From positions 6,696,001-6,760,000 of the forward strand of contig NZ_CP107947.1 of NCBI RefSeq assembly GCF_036059255.1: DNA of 64,000 nt, written 5' to 3'. The DNA is from Micromonospora sp. NBC_00389 (GTDB taxonomy: Bacteria > Actinomycetota > Actinomycetes > Mycobacteriales > Micromonosporaceae). The notes under the pieces are model-generated. The model saw only the letters and a list, made by a program, of their open reading frames with translations, was not told the origin of the DNA and did not search any database. Within the stretch, counting starts at the first letter, position 1. The number at the start of each line of letters is the position of its first letter. This document shows positions 31,249 to 41,900 of the stretch, piece by piece. Position numbers and translations under genes: made by a program.

Positions 31249-31300
31249 GAACAGTGCTGTATGAGTTATGGTAGCCGCTACAACTCGAACATCACTGTTC
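31249..31300. promoter_or_regulatory. Divergent TetR/MFS operator region
   Basis: GAACA-TCAC-TGTTC at 31287-31300 is a perfect dyad, and ACAG-TG-CTGT lies near 31252. The GAACAGTG and CACTGTTC blocks at the outer edges are also complementary. Suitable sites for the TetR dimer over both promoters. Confidence 0.5.
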
Positions 31301-31326
31301 AACTTACCTGAAGGAGGCGGATAGTC

Positions 31327-32718
31327 ATGGCCGAAACCATGGCCCCGACGAGTCCGACCCGTGGTCCCAACCCGCACCGCTGGAAGATCCTGGGACTCGT
31401 CGGCGTCGCCCAATTGATGTTGATCCTGGATGTCACAGTCGTCGCGATCGCCCTTCCCCACGTGGGTGCGGACCTCGGCCTCGAGCGGGAGACCCTCACC
31501 TGGGTGGTGAGCGGTTACACCCTCGCCTTCGGTGGCCTGCTACTACTCGGGGGCCGCGCCGCCGACCTGTTCGGAGCCCGACGCCTTGTCATCGTGGGGC
31601 TCCTGTTGTTCACCGCCGCGTCCCTGCTCGCAGGACTGGCAACCAATGGCCCCATGCTGCTGGGCGGTCGCATCGCCCAGGGCGTTGCTGCGGCGATCCT
31701 GTCCCCCGCCGCGCTCTCACTGGTCGTCACGATCTTCGAGGGCGACGAACGCAACAAGGCCCTCGGGATCTGGTCTGCGTTGGGCGGTAGCGGGGCCGCC
31801 CTGGGGGTCCTCCTCGGTGGCCTGCTGACCGCTGGACCGGGCTGGCCGTGGGTGTTCTTCATCAACGTCCCGGTAGGACTCGTCCTGCTGCTCATCCTGC
31901 GGGTGCAACTCCCGCCGCAGCAGAGCACCGGCGCGCCGGGTCGGCTGGACGTACCGGGAGCGGCGCTGGTGACCGCTGCCACAGGGACCCTGATCTACGC
32001 CCTGATTAGGGCTGGAGACCAGGGCTGGGGTACTCCGACGACTGCGGCACTCCTCGCGACGGCTGTGGTTCTCTACGGTGGTTTCGTCGTCCGTCAGCGC
32101 CTCGCGGCGAGCCCGCTCATGGATTTGCGACTGCTGTTGCGCCGACCGGTGGCGACCGGGACTCTGCTGATCCTGGTGGCCACCGCCCTGATGATCACTG
32201 TCTTCTTCCTCGGGTCGTTCTACCTTCAGGACCACCGCGGGTACGGCGCCCTCCAGACCGGGTTGCTCTTTCTCCCGGTAGCGCTCGCGACCATGCTCGG
32301 GGCCAACGCAGCGGGCCGCGTCATTGGTCGTACAGGCCCGCGCACCCTTGCCGTGCTGGGACTTCTCCTCGCCGCAGCAGGCTTCGTGATCCCCGCGCTA
32401 TGGTGCGGGACCGTGGCGATGGTTTCCGGCGTCAGCCTTGCCGCCGCCGGCACCGGGGCCGTCTTCGTCGTCGCATCCGCGACCGCTCTAGCGCAGATCG
32501 ATCCACGAGAGGCCGGGCTGGCGTCTGGAATCGTCAGCACGTTCCACGAGTTCGGGGCATCGCTCGGCGCCGCTGTGGTGTCGAGCGTGGCCGCGGCGAG
32601 TATCGCCGGGAACAGCACTGACGGGTTCTCCCGTGGTTTCACCACCGGCGCCATCATCGCGGCCGCCGCCGCCGGCCTGGCCTTCATCATCACGCCCAGG
32701 CCACGCTCCAGTAACTGA
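31327..32718 (+). CDS. MFS multidrug efflux transporter (DHA2 type)
   Basis: 463 residues, about 14 membrane helices. Motif C-like start: LILDVTVVAIALPHVGADLG; motif A: GGRAADLFGARRLVIVGLLL; NVPVGLVLLLI and further DHA2 landmarks follow. A proton-driven drug exporter in the EmrB/QacA group. AAGGAGG precedes the ATG. Controlled by the divergent TetR. Confidence 0.9.
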   Translation: MAETMAPTSPTRGPNPHRWKILGLVGVAQLMLILDVTVVAIALPHVGADLGLERETLTWVVSGYTLAFGGLLLLGGRAADLFGARRLVIVGLLLFTAASLLAGLATNGPMLLGGRIAQGVAAAILSPAALSLVVTIFEGDERNKALGIWSALGGSGAALGVLLGGLLTAGPGWPWVFFINVPVGLVLLLILRVQLPPQQSTGAPGRLDVPGAALVTAATGTLIYALIRAGDQGWGTPTTAALLATAVVLYGGFVVRQRLAASPLMDLRLLLRRPVATGTLLILVATALMITVFFLGSFYLQDHRGYGALQTGLLFLPVALATMLGANAAGRVIGRTGPRTLAVLGLLLAAAGFVIPALWCGTVAMVSGVSLAAAGTGAVFVVASATALAQIDPREAGLASGIVSTFHEFGASLGAAVVSSVAAASIAGNSTDGFSRGFTTGAIIAAAAAGLAFIITPRPRSSN

Positions 32719-32729
32719 TCCCCGAACAT

Positions 32730-32760
32730 GTCGCCGGTGGAGTGGGACTCCACCGGCGAC
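32730..32760 (+). terminator. Terminator after the MFS gene
   Basis: GTCGCCGGTGGAG / CTCCACCGGCGAC, a perfect 13-bp stem with loop TGGGA, starting 12 bases after the stop. Confidence 0.85.
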
Positions 32761-32913
32761 ACGTTCGGCCAAGGGCAGGCGTTGGATCGCGCTGACCGAC
32801 AGCAGCTTCCGGTACGCCTGCTGTGAGCCCGCTGTGAGCAAAGCGTGAGCGGGCGGCCTCAATCTTGGCCCTGGTCGGCAGACCGATGAACTCCAACTGA
32901 GAGGTCTCGGGCC

Positions 32914-35900
32914 ATGATGCGGTGGATCGTCGGGTCAAGCGTCAAATATCAACGGCTGGTGCTCGCCATCGCCGTGGCCCTGATGGCCGTCGGCTTCGTT
33001 CAGCTTCGCAACACGTCGGTCGAAGCCCTGCCGGAGTTCGGGCCGGTGCGGGTGGACGTGCAGGTCGAGGCCCTCGGGCTCTCCGCCGAGGAGGTGGAGA
33101 ATCTGATCACCAACCCGATGGAGAACGAATTCTTCAACGGAATCCCGTGGCTGGCCAAGCTCGAGTCCCGCACGCTACCGGGATTGTCGTCGATGGAGAT
33201 GACGTTCGAGCCCGGCACGGACCCTATCCGGGCCAGGCAGGTCGTGCAGGAGCGCCTGACCATGGTCGCCATGCTGCCGGCCGCCTCGTCCAGGCCGCCG
33301 CTGGTGGTGCAGCCCCTCTCGTCGACCGGCCGGCTCATGATGATCGGTCTGTCGTCCCAGGATCGCTCACTGATCGACATGTCGTTGCTGTCGCGCTGGA
33401 CGATCGTGCCCCGCCTGCTGAGCATCCCCGGCGTGGCCAACGTGGCCATCTGGGGGTTCCGCGACCGGCAGCTGCAGGTGCAGGTCGATCCCTCCAAGCT
33501 GATGCAGAGCGGCATCACGCTGGACCAGGTCCTGCGCACGTCGGCGAACGCGCTGTGGGTCTCGCCGCTCACCTTTGTGGAGGCGTCGACACCCGGGCTG
33601 GGCGGGTTCATCGACACCCCCAACCAGCGGATCGAAATCCAGCACAACCAGCCGATCAAGACTGCTGCGGATCTCGGCAAGGTCACCGTTCAGGGCGCCG
33701 AGGACCGCGGAGTGCTGCTGGGTGATGTCACCCAGATCGTCGAGGACCACCAGCTCCTCATCGGCGATGCGGTCGTCAAGGACACTCCGAGCCTCATGCT
33801 CGTGGTGGAGAGGTTCCCGGGCGCCAACGTGGCGGCCGTGACCCGGGACGTGGAGGCTGCACTCGACGAGCTGAGGCCCGCCATGCCGAGCGTCGAGATC
33901 GACACGACGGTGTACCGGCCGGCCACCTTCATCGAAAAGATGGTCGACCACCTCACCACGACGCTGATCCTCGGCGCGATCCTCCTGCTGCTGGTGCTCT
34001 GCGCCTTCCTGTTCAACTGGCGCACCGCGCTGGTCAGCCTGCTGACCATCGCGTCCTCCGTGGCGGTGACGGTGCTCGTCCTGTCCTGGTTCGGCGTGAC
34101 CCTCAACATGATGTCCCTGGCAGGGCTGGTGATGGCCCTCGCCATCGTCGTGGACGACGCCGTGGTCTGCGTCGACAACATCCGGCGACGGCTGCGGCAG
34201 CACCGCGAGGAGGCGTCCGACGAGCCGGTCTCCGACACCATCCGTACGGCCATCCTCGAGATGCGCGGCCCGCTCTTCGTCGCAGCCCTGATCGCCGCGG
34301 TCTCGGTGGTGCCCCTCTTCATCCTCGACGGGGTGCGCGGGGCGTTCCTCACCCCGGTTGCCCAGGGCTTCCTGGCCGCCACGGTGGTCTCACTGGTGGT
34401 CGCGCTGACGCTGGCCCCCGTGCTGGCCACGCTCCTGCTCTCCCGGTCGTCGCTGCAGCACGGCCAGTCGCCGCTCGCCCGAGCTTTGGAGCGGGCGTAC
34501 GGTGCGCTGCTGCCCCGGCTGCTCCGCCGGCCCGTCTGGTCTTATGCCCTGGTCGGACTCCTCGTGGTGGCGGGCCTGGCCGCTCTGCCGTTCCTCGGCT
34601 CGCGGCCGCTGTCCCCGACGCTTCAGGAGCGCGACCTGCTGATCACCTGGGAGGCGCCGCCCGGCACGTCCCGGCCGGAGATGAACCGGATCACGGGTGC
34701 GCTCAGTGCCGAACTGCGGGCCATCCAGGGAGTACGCAACGTCGGCGCCCACACCGGGCGGGCACTGGCGTCGGACCAGGTCGTCAACATGAACTCGGGC
34801 GAGGTGTGGCTCAGTGTCGACCCGGAGGCCGACTACGGCCGGGCCCTGACCGCCGTGCAGCAGGTGGTGGATGGCTATCCCGGGGTGCAGAGCGACGTGA
34901 TCACCTACTCGGACAAGCGGATCCGGGAGGTGGTGACCCGCGGTGCCACGGAGGACCTCATCGTGCGCATCTACGGCAACGACTACACGGTGCTCAACGA
35001 GAAGGCCCAGGAGGTCCTCGGCGTCATCGCCGCCATCGACGGCGTCACCGAGCCACGGGTACGGTCCGCAGAGGTCGCGCCGACGGTGGAGATCGAGGTT
35101 TCCGTCGTCAAGGCCGCGAAGTACGGGCTCAAGCCGGGCGACGTGCGCCGGTCGGCCGCCACCCTCGTCTCGTCCACCGTCGCGGGCAACCTCTTCGACG
35201 ACCAGAAGGTGTTCGAGGTCGTCGTGTGGGGCGTCCCCACGGTGCGCCAGAACCTGTCCACGATCCAGAACCTTCTGATCGACGCGCCGGTCGGAGGCCC
35301 GCGTGGCGGCCCGACCCAGGTGCGGCTGGCTGACGTTGCCGACGTCAGAGTCGTGGCGAAGCCGGAGGTCATCACACACGACCAGGTCTCCCGCAGCATG
35401 GACGTCGTCGCGACCGTGCGCGGGCGTGGTCTGGGTGCCGTCACCAGCGAGGTCAAGGACCGGCTCGCGCAGGTGACCTTCCCCCGTGAGCACCACCTGG
35501 AGGTGCTCGGAGAGGCCCAGGCAAAGGCGAGTTCCGACTTCCGCGTCTGGACCTTCGTGATCGGCGCCGTGATCCTGATCTTCTTCCTGCTGCAGGCCGG
35601 CTTCGGTAGCTGGCGGGTGGCGTCGCTGTACTTCCTGCTCCTGCCGACGGCACTGGCGGGCGGGCTGCTGCTGGCGGCCATCGACCGGTCGGCCGTCTCG
35701 GTGGTCGCGCTGCTGGGGCTGCTCAGCGTGCTGGCCATGGCCGTTCGGGGCGGCACGCTGCAGATCATGCGGTACCAGCGGCTGGAAGCGGAGGGCCACA
35801 CGCCAGGTGCCGAACTGGTCGAGCTCGGGTCACGGCAGCAGTTCATCCCGGCCGTGACGGGCATCCTGGCGGCGGGGATGGCTCTGCTTCCCATGGTGAT

Positions 35901-36135
35901 CTACGGCGGCGTCTCCGGCCTCGAGATCGTGAGCCCGCTCGCCCTGATCATCCTCGGTGGCCTGGTCACGACCGCGCTGCTGAACCTGCTCGTCCTGCCC
36001 GTGCTGTATCTGCGGTTCGCCGTCCGGTCTCCATCGGTAGCCGGGTCGGAGCCTCGGACCGGATCGATACCCGCGCCCAGGCCAGAACCCGGTGCGGCGG
36101 GCAAGGAAACCCCTTCAAGCCCGGCTCCGGCCTGA
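32914..36135 (+). CDS. RND-family efflux permease 1 (CusA/CzcA-like)
   Basis: 1073 residues with the duplicated RND plan: TM1, large periplasmic loop (to about 340), TM2-6, TM7, second loop, TM8-12. QLRNTSVEALPEFGPVRVDV is the usual motif after TM1. TM4 carries the proton-relay acids: MALAIVVDDAVVCVDNIRRR. The heavy-metal sub-family usually has a DFGxxVDGAVVxVEN pattern, so the metal specificity is unproven. Gene order with a small lipoprotein and a second RND permease suggests a heteromeric pump. Confidence 0.9.
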   Translation: MMRWIVGSSVKYQRLVLAIAVALMAVGFVQLRNTSVEALPEFGPVRVDVQVEALGLSAEEVENLITNPMENEFFNGIPWLAKLESRTLPGLSSMEMTFEPGTDPIRARQVVQERLTMVAMLPAASSRPPLVVQPLSSTGRLMMIGLSSQDRSLIDMSLLSRWTIVPRLLSIPGVANVAIWGFRDRQLQVQVDPSKLMQSGITLDQVLRTSANALWVSPLTFVEASTPGLGGFIDTPNQRIEIQHNQPIKTAADLGKVTVQGAEDRGVLLGDVTQIVEDHQLLIGDAVVKDTPSLMLVVERFPGANVAAVTRDVEAALDELRPAMPSVEIDTTVYRPATFIEKMVDHLTTTLILGAILLLLVLCAFLFNWRTALVSLLTIASSVAVTVLVLSWFGVTLNMMSLAGLVMALAIVVDDAVVCVDNIRRRLRQHREEASDEPVSDTIRTAILEMRGPLFVAALIAAVSVVPLFILDGVRGAFLTPVAQGFLAATVVSLVVALTLAPVLATLLLSRSSLQHGQSPLARALERAYGALLPRLLRRPVWSYALVGLLVVAGLAALPFLGSRPLSPTLQERDLLITWEAPPGTSRPEMNRITGALSAELRAIQGVRNVGAHTGRALASDQVVNMNSGEVWLSVDPEADYGRALTAVQQVVDGYPGVQSDVITYSDKRIREVVTRGATEDLIVRIYGNDYTVLNEKAQEVLGVIAAIDGVTEPRVRSAEVAPTVEIEVSVVKAAKYGLKPGDVRRSAATLVSSTVAGNLFDDQKVFEVVVWGVPTVRQNLSTIQNLLIDAPVGGPRGGPTQVRLADVADVRVVAKPEVITHDQVSRSMDVVATVRGRGLGAVTSEVKDRLAQVTFPREHHLEVLGEAQAKASSDFRVWTFVIGAVILIFFLLQAGFGSWRVASLYFLLLPTALAGGLLLAAIDRSAVSVVALLGLLSVLAMAVRGGTLQIMRYQRLEAEGHTPGAELVELGSRQQFIPAVTGILAAGMALLPMVIYGGVSGLEIVSPLALIILGGLVTTALLNLLVLPVLYLRFAVRSPSVAGSEPRTGSIPAPRPEPGAAGKETPSSPAPA

Positions 36136-36178
36136 TCGGAACCAGGAGAGTCCCATGCACAGACAAGGAGGCGACCAC

Positions 36179-36658
36179 ATGCGACACCGTGGTCGGTGGA
36201 TGGCAGCGATCCTGATCACGCTGGGCTTGGCGGCCTGCACGACGCCCGCCTCGAACACCTCGGGTGGCCACAAGGAGAGCCCGGCCAGTGTCGAGGCGAT
36301 GCCGGGCAAGGACGTCAAGAAGGTGACGCTGACCGAGCAGGCGGCGCGCCGCGTGGGCATCGCGACGGTCACGATCGGCGCGGCGCAGACCGCGCCGCCG
36401 GTCGGGCCGACCCCGTCGCCGGGCACGCCGACGACCGTGGTGCCGTACTCGGCAGTGCTCTACGACCCGACCGGCCTGGCCTGGGTCTATACGGTTCCCC
36501 AGCCGTTGACCTACGTCCGGGAGAAGGTCGTGGTGGCGACCGTGGGCGGGGCGCACGGGACCGACGCGTTCCTTGCGCAGGCACCACCGGCGGGGACCTC
36601 GATCGTGACGACAGGCGTGATCGAACTCTGGGGAGCCGAGCTCGGGGTCGGCAAGTAG
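36179..36658 (+). CDS. Small lipoprotein accompanying the RND permeases
   Basis: 159 residues. Signal peptide with lipobox LGLAAC, the Cys being the lipid anchor. DVKKVTLTEQAARRVGIATV followed by PYSAVLYDPTGLAWVYTVPQ resembles the distal, barrel part of RND adaptor (membrane fusion) proteins. The helical hairpin and lipoyl domains are missing. The ATG at 36179 has AAGGAGG seven bases upstream; an upstream ATG at 36155 is possible. Likely the outer-face partner of the two pumps. Confidence 0.8.
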   Translation: MRHRGRWMAAILITLGLAACTTPASNTSGGHKESPASVEAMPGKDVKKVTLTEQAARRVGIATVTIGAAQTAPPVGPTPSPGTPTTVVPYSAVLYDPTGLAWVYTVPQPLTYVREKVVVATVGGAHGTDAFLAQAPPAGTSIVTTGVIELWGAELGVGK

Positions 36659-36694
36659 TCCATCCAGTCGCTACGAGGGTAGGGACCCCACACC

Positions 36695-39600
36695 ATGATG
36701 CGTTGGATCATTGGAACGAGTCTGAAGCTCCGGTTCCTCGTGGTTGTCGGGGCCTCCATGTTGATGTTCTTCGGCGTCCTGCAGATTCGCGACATGCCCG
36801 TTGACGCGTTCCCCGAGTTCGCGCCGCCCCGGGTGGAGATCCAGACGATCTGCATCGGACTGTCCGCACAGGACGTCGAGGAGCTTGTCTCCGTCCCGCT
36901 GGAGCAGGGGCTCACCGGGATCGAGGGCCTGGACGTGATGCGCTCCAAGTCGGTCTCCCAGCTCTCCTCGATTGTCCTGATCTTCAAGCCCGGGACTGAC
37001 CTGATGGCGGCCCGCCTGCTGATCCAGGAGCGCCTCACCTCCATCACTCCCAGACTGCCGCGCTGGGCCAACGCCCCCTTCATGATCCAACCGCTGTCGT
37101 CGACCAGCCGGGTGATGAAGATCGGAATATCCCAGGCGGACAAGTCGGATGCGGCTCACGTCGAGATGGCACTGCAGGCCTATTGGACGGTCCGGCCCCG
37201 CCTGATGCGGGTACCCGGGGTGGCGAATGTGGCCATCTGGGGCGATCGGTGGCACGTCAAGCAGGCCCTCGTCGATCCCGAGCTCATGAAGCAGCACAAC
37301 GTCACCCTGGCCCAGGTCATGGAGGCCGCCGGAGACGCGGTGGACGTGGGTCAGCTGAAGTTCAACGGCGGGTTCGAGATCGGCACCGGCGGGTGGGTCG
37401 ACACCGCCAACCAACGGCTCCAGGTGCAGCACCAACTGCCCGCCCTGACCGGGCAGCAACTGGCCGAGATCCCCATCGAGGTGCCGAAGGGCGCCAAGCC
37501 CGTCTACCTGAAGGACGTCGCCTACATCACCGACGACATCATGCCGCCGTCCCTGCTCACGGGGGACGCGGTCATCAACGGCGGCCCCGGCCTCATGCTC
37601 ATCGTCGAGAAGCTGCCCTGGGGCAACACCCTTGAGGTGACCCGCGGGGTCGAGGCCGCACTGACGGAGATGGCGCCCGGCATGCAGGGCCTCGACGTCG
37701 ATACCGAGATCTTCCGGCCGGCGACCTTCATCGAGACCTCGGTCGAGAATCTCGGTCGGGCGATGGCCATCGGATTCATTCTGGTGGTCCTGATCCTGGT
37801 GCTCTTCCTCTTCGAGTGGCGGGTCGCGCTGATCAGCGCCATTTCGATCCCGCTCTCCCTCGTCGCGGCGGGACTCGTCCTGCATTGGACCGGGGCCACG
37901 ATAAATACCATGATCCTGGCCGGGCTCGTGATCGCCCTCGGCGTGCTCGTCGACGACGCCATCATCGACGTTGAGAACATCGTCCGCCGCATCCGCCAGC
38001 ATCGACGAGCGGGCAGCACGAAGTCGACCGCCGCCATCGTCCTCGACGCGTCGGTGGAGGTCCGTGGTCCCATCGTCCAGGCCACGATGATCATCCTGGT
38101 CAGCACGGTCCCGATCTTCCTGCTCACCGGGCTCACCGGCTCGTTCTTCCGGCCCATGGCGTTCGCCTACGGGCTGGCCATCCTGGCCTCGCTGCTGGTG
38201 GCCCTGACGGTGATCCCGGCGCTCGCCCTGATGCTGCTGGCCCGGTCACCGATCGAGCGGCGGGAATCGCCGCTGGTGCGCTGGCTCCAACGCGGCTACA
38301 CCGCGTTGCTGGCACGCATCATCCCGCGTCCCGCCGTCGCCTACGCGACCGTCGTACTCGTCCTGGCGGGAGGCGTCATGGTGGTACCGATGCTGGGACA
38401 GAACCTGTTCCCCGCGTTCAAGGAGCGGGACTTCCTGATGCACTGGGTGACCCAGCCCGGCACCTCGCGTGAGGAGAGTGTCCGCATCACGGAACAGGTC
38501 AGCAGGGAACTGCGGGCGATCCCCGGGGTCCGGAACTTCGGCGCCCACATCGGGCAGGGCACGTTGGCCGACGAGGTCGTCGGCATGAACTTCACCGAGA
38601 ACTGGATCAGCATCGACCCGAAGGTCGACTACGACAAGACTCATGACGCCGTGCAGAAGGTGGTCGACGGCTATCCCGGCCTGCAGCGCGATGTGCAGAC
38701 CTATCTGAAGGAGCGCACGAAGGAGGTGCTCACCGGCTCCAGCGACGCCATCATCGTCCGCATCGTCGGCGACGACCTCGACGTGCTCCGCGACAAGGCC
38801 AACGAGGTCAAGGACCTCGTCGCCGGGATCGACGGCATCATCGACGAACACGTGACGCTGCAGACCACAGTTCCCCAGGTCGACGTCCAGGTCGACCTGG
38901 CCAAGGCTGCCCAATACGGGATCAAGCCCGGTGACGTACGCCGAACGGCGGCCACGTTCATCGCCAGCGAGGAGGCGGGCGACATCTGGCGAAACGGCAA
39001 GAACACCGAGGTGCACGTGTGGAGCGTGCCGAGTGCCCGGTACAGCATCGAGAGCGTCCGCAACCTCCTGATGGACGCGGCGGACGGGAGCAAGGTCCCC
39101 GTGGGTGAGCTGGCCGAGGTCAAGATGGTGCCCACGCCCAACCAGATCCTGCGAGAGAATGGATCGCGGTATATCAATGTGGGCGCCAATGTGGCCGCGG
39201 GGAAGGCCCTGAGTGACGTCGCGGCCGAGGTTGAGCGCCGCCTGGCGAGGGTGGACTTCCCGCCCGGCTACCACCCACAACTGCTCGGTGAGTACAAGGA
39301 GGCGACGAGCGCCCAGGACCGGCTGCGGCTCTTCGCCGGCGTCGCGGTGATCGGGATCCTCTTCCTGCTGACCACCGCCTTCAACAGCTGGCGGCTGTCG
39401 TTCCTCGTCCTCCTCACGCTGCCCATGGCTCTGGTGGGCGGGATCCTCGCGGCATACGTCGGTGGCGGCATCCTTTCGCTCGGCTCGCTGGTGGGATTCT
39501 TCACCGTGCTGGGCATCGCCGCGCGCAACGGCATTCTCATGATCAACCATTTCCAGCATCTCGAACGGGAGGAAGGGGAAAGCTTCGGCCGAAACCTCGT

Positions 39601-39886
39601 CCTCCGTGGCGCGAAGGAGCGACTCTCGCCGATCCTCATGACCTCGTTGGCGACCGGGCTCGCCCTGGTTCCCCTGGCCATCGAGGGCAGCCTGCCCGGT
39701 CACGAGATAGAACACCCGATGGCGGTGGTGATTCTGGGTGGCCTGTTCACCTCGACTCTGCTGAACCTGCTTGTCCTCCCGTCGCTCTATCTGCGTTTCG
39801 GCCGACCCAAGGATTCGTCCACGCGCCGGCCGCTTGCAGGACGGGTGTGGCCCACAGCCCTGCGGTCCGGAAGGTCCCAAGCCTGA
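36695..39886 (+). CDS. RND-family efflux permease 2 (CusA/CzcA-like)
   Basis: 1063 residues, a diverged paralogue of the gene at 32914. [20 protein letters not shown] follows TM1. TM4: [20 protein letters not shown], again with the DD pair. TM11 region: [20 protein letters not shown], an ARNGI motif not shared by permease 1, whose equivalent reads LSVLAMAVRGGTLQIMRYQR. So permease 2 looks canonical and permease 1 altered, hinting at different roles within one complex. Confidence 0.9.
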   Translation: MMRWIIGTSLKLRFLVVVGASMLMFFGVLQIRDMPVDAFPEFAPPRVEIQTICIGLSAQDVEELVSVPLEQGLTGIEGLDVMRSKSVSQLSSIVLIFKPGTDLMAARLLIQERLTSITPRLPRWANAPFMIQPLSSTSRVMKIGISQADKSDAAHVEMALQAYWTVRPRLMRVPGVANVAIWGDRWHVKQALVDPELMKQHNVTLAQVMEAAGDAVDVGQLKFNGGFEIGTGGWVDTANQRLQVQHQLPALTGQQLAEIPIEVPKGAKPVYLKDVAYITDDIMPPSLLTGDAVINGGPGLMLIVEKLPWGNTLEVTRGVEAALTEMAPGMQGLDVDTEIFRPATFIETSVENLGRAMAIGFILVVLILVLFLFEWRVALISAISIPLSLVAAGLVLHWTGATINTMILAGLVIALGVLVDDAIIDVENIVRRIRQHRRAGSTKSTAAIVLDASVEVRGPIVQATMIILVSTVPIFLLTGLTGSFFRPMAFAYGLAILASLLVALTVIPALALMLLARSPIERRESPLVRWLQRGYTALLARIIPRPAVAYATVVLVLAGGVMVVPMLGQNLFPAFKERDFLMHWVTQPGTSREESVRITEQVSRELRAIPGVRNFGAHIGQGTLADEVVGMNFTENWISIDPKVDYDKTHDAVQKVVDGYPGLQRDVQTYLKERTKEVLTGSSDAIIVRIVGDDLDVLRDKANEVKDLVAGIDGIIDEHVTLQTTVPQVDVQVDLAKAAQYGIKPGDVRRTAATFIASEEAGDIWRNGKNTEVHVWSVPSARYSIESVRNLLMDAADGSKVPVGELAEVKMVPTPNQILRENGSRYINVGANVAAGKALSDVAAEVERRLARVDFPPGYHPQLLGEYKEATSAQDRLRLFAGVAVIGILFLLTTAFNSWRLSFLVLLTLPMALVGGILAAYVGGGILSLGSLVGFFTVLGIAARNGILMINHFQHLEREEGESFGRNLVLRGAKERLSPILMTSLATGLALVPLAIEGSLPGHEIEHPMAVVILGGLFTSTLLNLLVLPSLYLRFGRPKDSSTRRPLAGRVWPTALRSGRSQA

Positions 39887-39890
39887 GCGG

Positions 39891-40646
39891 TCACGGCAGG
39901 TCAAGTGCAGGATCGCCGCGAAGGATCGCCCTCTCCAGCTTCTGTAGCTGTGGCGAGGTGTCGAGTCCGAGCTCGTCGACCAGCCGACTCCGCGCGAGCC
40001 GGTACGCGACCAGCGCGTCGGCGGCGCGGCCAGCGCGGTACAGGGCGAGCATGAGCTGCGCGAGCAGTCGTTGCCGGTACGGATACTGCCCGACGTACTC
40101 GGCGAGCTCGTCGAGGACGGCCTCGTGCCCGCCGAGCCGCAACTGCGCGTCCAACCATTCCTCCACAGCCGTCAACCGCGCTTCCTCCAGTCCCCGGCAC
40201 AGATCTTCGACTCGCGGGGTCGCCACGTCGGCCAGCGGGGGTCCGTGCCACAGATCGAGCGCGCGCCGCAACATCGCCGCCTTCTCCAGGTCGTCCGTCT
40301 CAAGACGAGCCCCGGCGAGGAGGGCGCGGAAACGGTGGGCGTCCACGCTCATCGGGTCGGCCCGCAGGACATAGGTCCGGCCGCGCGTGGTGATCCTTAC
40401 GCCTTCACGGTCCGCACCGGCCATGGCCAGTACGTTGCGCAGTTGCGAGACGCGGACGTGGATGGCATGACGTGCGGTCGGGGGCGGCCATTCAGGCCAT
40501 GTCAGGTCAACGAGGCGGTCGAGCGGCACGAGCTGATTCACGTTCAGCGCGAGGATCGCCAGCACAAGCCGCTGTTGGCGTGGCCCGAGATCGACTTGTT
40601 GATCCCCCGTCCATGCCTCCACCGCACCCAAGAGCCGGAACTCCAC
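39891..40646 (-). CDS. SARP-type transcriptional activator (AfsR/BTAD)
   Basis: 251 residues. The N-terminal OmpR-like winged helix reads FRLLGAVEAWTGDQQVDLGP and HAIHVRVSQLRNVLAMAG. The BTAD domain from about 95 (VDAHRFRALLAGARLETDDL, YRQRLLAQLMLALYRAGRAA) is complete. GTG at 40646 has GGAGGGGG upstream. Such regulators usually activate secondary-metabolite clusters; none is visible here. An IS element sits 170 bp upstream and may have split its promoter from former neighbours. Confidence 0.85.
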   Translation of the reverse strand: MEFRLLGAVEAWTGDQQVDLGPRQQRLVLAILALNVNQLVPLDRLVDLTWPEWPPPTARHAIHVRVSQLRNVLAMAGADREGVRITTRGRTYVLRADPMSVDAHRFRALLAGARLETDDLEKAAMLRRALDLWHGPPLADVATPRVEDLCRGLEEARLTAVEEWLDAQLRLGGHEAVLDELAEYVGQYPYRQRLLAQLMLALYRAGRAADALVAYRLARSRLVDELGLDTSPQLQKLERAILRGDPALDLP

Positions 40647-40817
40647 GACCCCCTCCCCCCGTGATGCGTCTACACCTCCTCCGCCTCGCTGCGCAGGGCC
40701 TCGGATCCAGGCCGTCGATGCTTGTGATGAATGGTGGGCCACGTTCTCTGTATTCCGCCGACACCAACTCACAAGTGGTATGCGCCTGCCGAGGTCTAAA
40801 TATAATTTGTGACACTA

Positions 40818-41705
40818 AGGGACGTCTCGTAACCCCGGTGTCTGTCCGTTGAGGACGGTCGGTCAGGATGCCTGGGTGCAGGTGATCACCGCGGCCCGCC
40901 CGGAGTGGATCTTTCCGTTCACGGGGCTGCAGCCCGCCCAGTTCCGCAAGCTGGTCCGCGTGGTCGCCGAGCGTGGCGGTGACGGCATCGCCGATGGCCG
41001 GCCGGGCCGGCAGTGGGCCTTGGACCTTCCCGATCGGGTGTTGCTGGTGGCCACCTACTGGCGCACGAACCTGACGATGCGCCAGATCGGGCCGCTGTTC
41101 GGGGTGTCGCACTCGGCCGCGCACCGGGTCATCGACACTCTCGGCCCGTTGCTGGCCCTCGCGCCGGTGCTGCGGCGGCCGGTCGAGCAGATCGCCATCG
41201 TCGACGGCACCCTGATTCCCACCCGCGATCACCGGCTGGCCGCCCGCAGCAAGAACTACCGGTACTCGACGAACCTGCAGGTCGCCATCGACGCCAGCAC
41301 CCGCCTGGTCATCGCCGTCGGCGACCCACAGCCGGGCAACCGCAACGACACGATCGTCTACCGCACCAGCGGCATCGAGGAGAAACTCGCCGGGCGGCCG
41401 GTGATGGCCGACGGCGGCTACCGCGGCAACCCCGAGGTGATCATCCCGTACCGCAAGCCCGCCGACGGCGGTGACCTGCCGGCCTGGAAAGAAGCCCTCA
41501 ACGTCGAACACCGGAGGGTCCGTGCAGGGGTCGAACACGCCCTGGCCAGGATGAAGTGCTTCAAGATCCTGCGTGACTACCGCCGCGCCGCTCACACATT
41601 GGCCGACGCCGCTTCCGGCATCGCCAACCTCCACAACATCATCCTCGCCGGCTGATCGCCGGTCTGGCGCCGGGCAACACCTTCACCCAGTTACGAGACG
41701 TCCCT
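40818..41705 (+). mobile_element. Complete IS5-family insertion sequence (888 bp)
   Basis: The ends read AGGGACGTCTCGTAAC (40818-40833) and the inverted GTTACGAGACGTCCCT (41690-41705), a perfect 16-bp inverted repeat. It is flanked by TA on both sides (40816-40817, 41706-41707), the target duplication of the IS427 subgroup. It carries one transposase gene. Intact ends and an intact gene mean it is recent and possibly active. Confidence 0.9.
40876..41655 (+). CDS. IS5-family DDE transposase
   Basis: 259 residues. The N-terminal HTH region includes LTMRQIGPLFGVSHSAAHRV. DDE triad: first Asp in IAIVDGTLIPTRDHR, second in PVMADGGYRGN, and Glu in RRVRAGVEHALARMKCFKIL, as in DDE_Tnp_4 proteins. 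GTG at 40876 gives VQVITAARPEWIFPF; an upstream GTG at 40849 would add nine residues. Confidence 0.9.
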   Translation: MQVITAARPEWIFPFTGLQPAQFRKLVRVVAERGGDGIADGRPGRQWALDLPDRVLLVATYWRTNLTMRQIGPLFGVSHSAAHRVIDTLGPLLALAPVLRRPVEQIAIVDGTLIPTRDHRLAARSKNYRYSTNLQVAIDASTRLVIAVGDPQPGNRNDTIVYRTSGIEEKLAGRPVMADGGYRGNPEVIIPYRKPADGGDLPAWKEALNVEHRRVRAGVEHALARMKCFKILRDYRRAAHTLADAASGIANLHNIILAG

Positions 41706-41900
41706 TAGAGGCCGATTCAGTCCGTGTTCACGGGCAAAAGCGAGTAATCGTCAGAAATCCGGGTCACCAGTACCTTTCATTGCCTACCAAGACGCGCATT
41801 TCCGCAACAGGCAAGTGCACGTGCCCCGCCTTGCCCTCCTCACAACATGCGTTTGCCCATAAAGGTGGATTCACCGGGCCTTTCCCAGCAAGGCGGTCAA

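Noticed and set aside
38246..39904. 552-codon minus-strand frame opposite RND permease 2 (and a 469-codon one at 34390-35799)
   Set aside because: Antisense to well-conserved RND genes; His/Asp/Gln-rich products with no domain.
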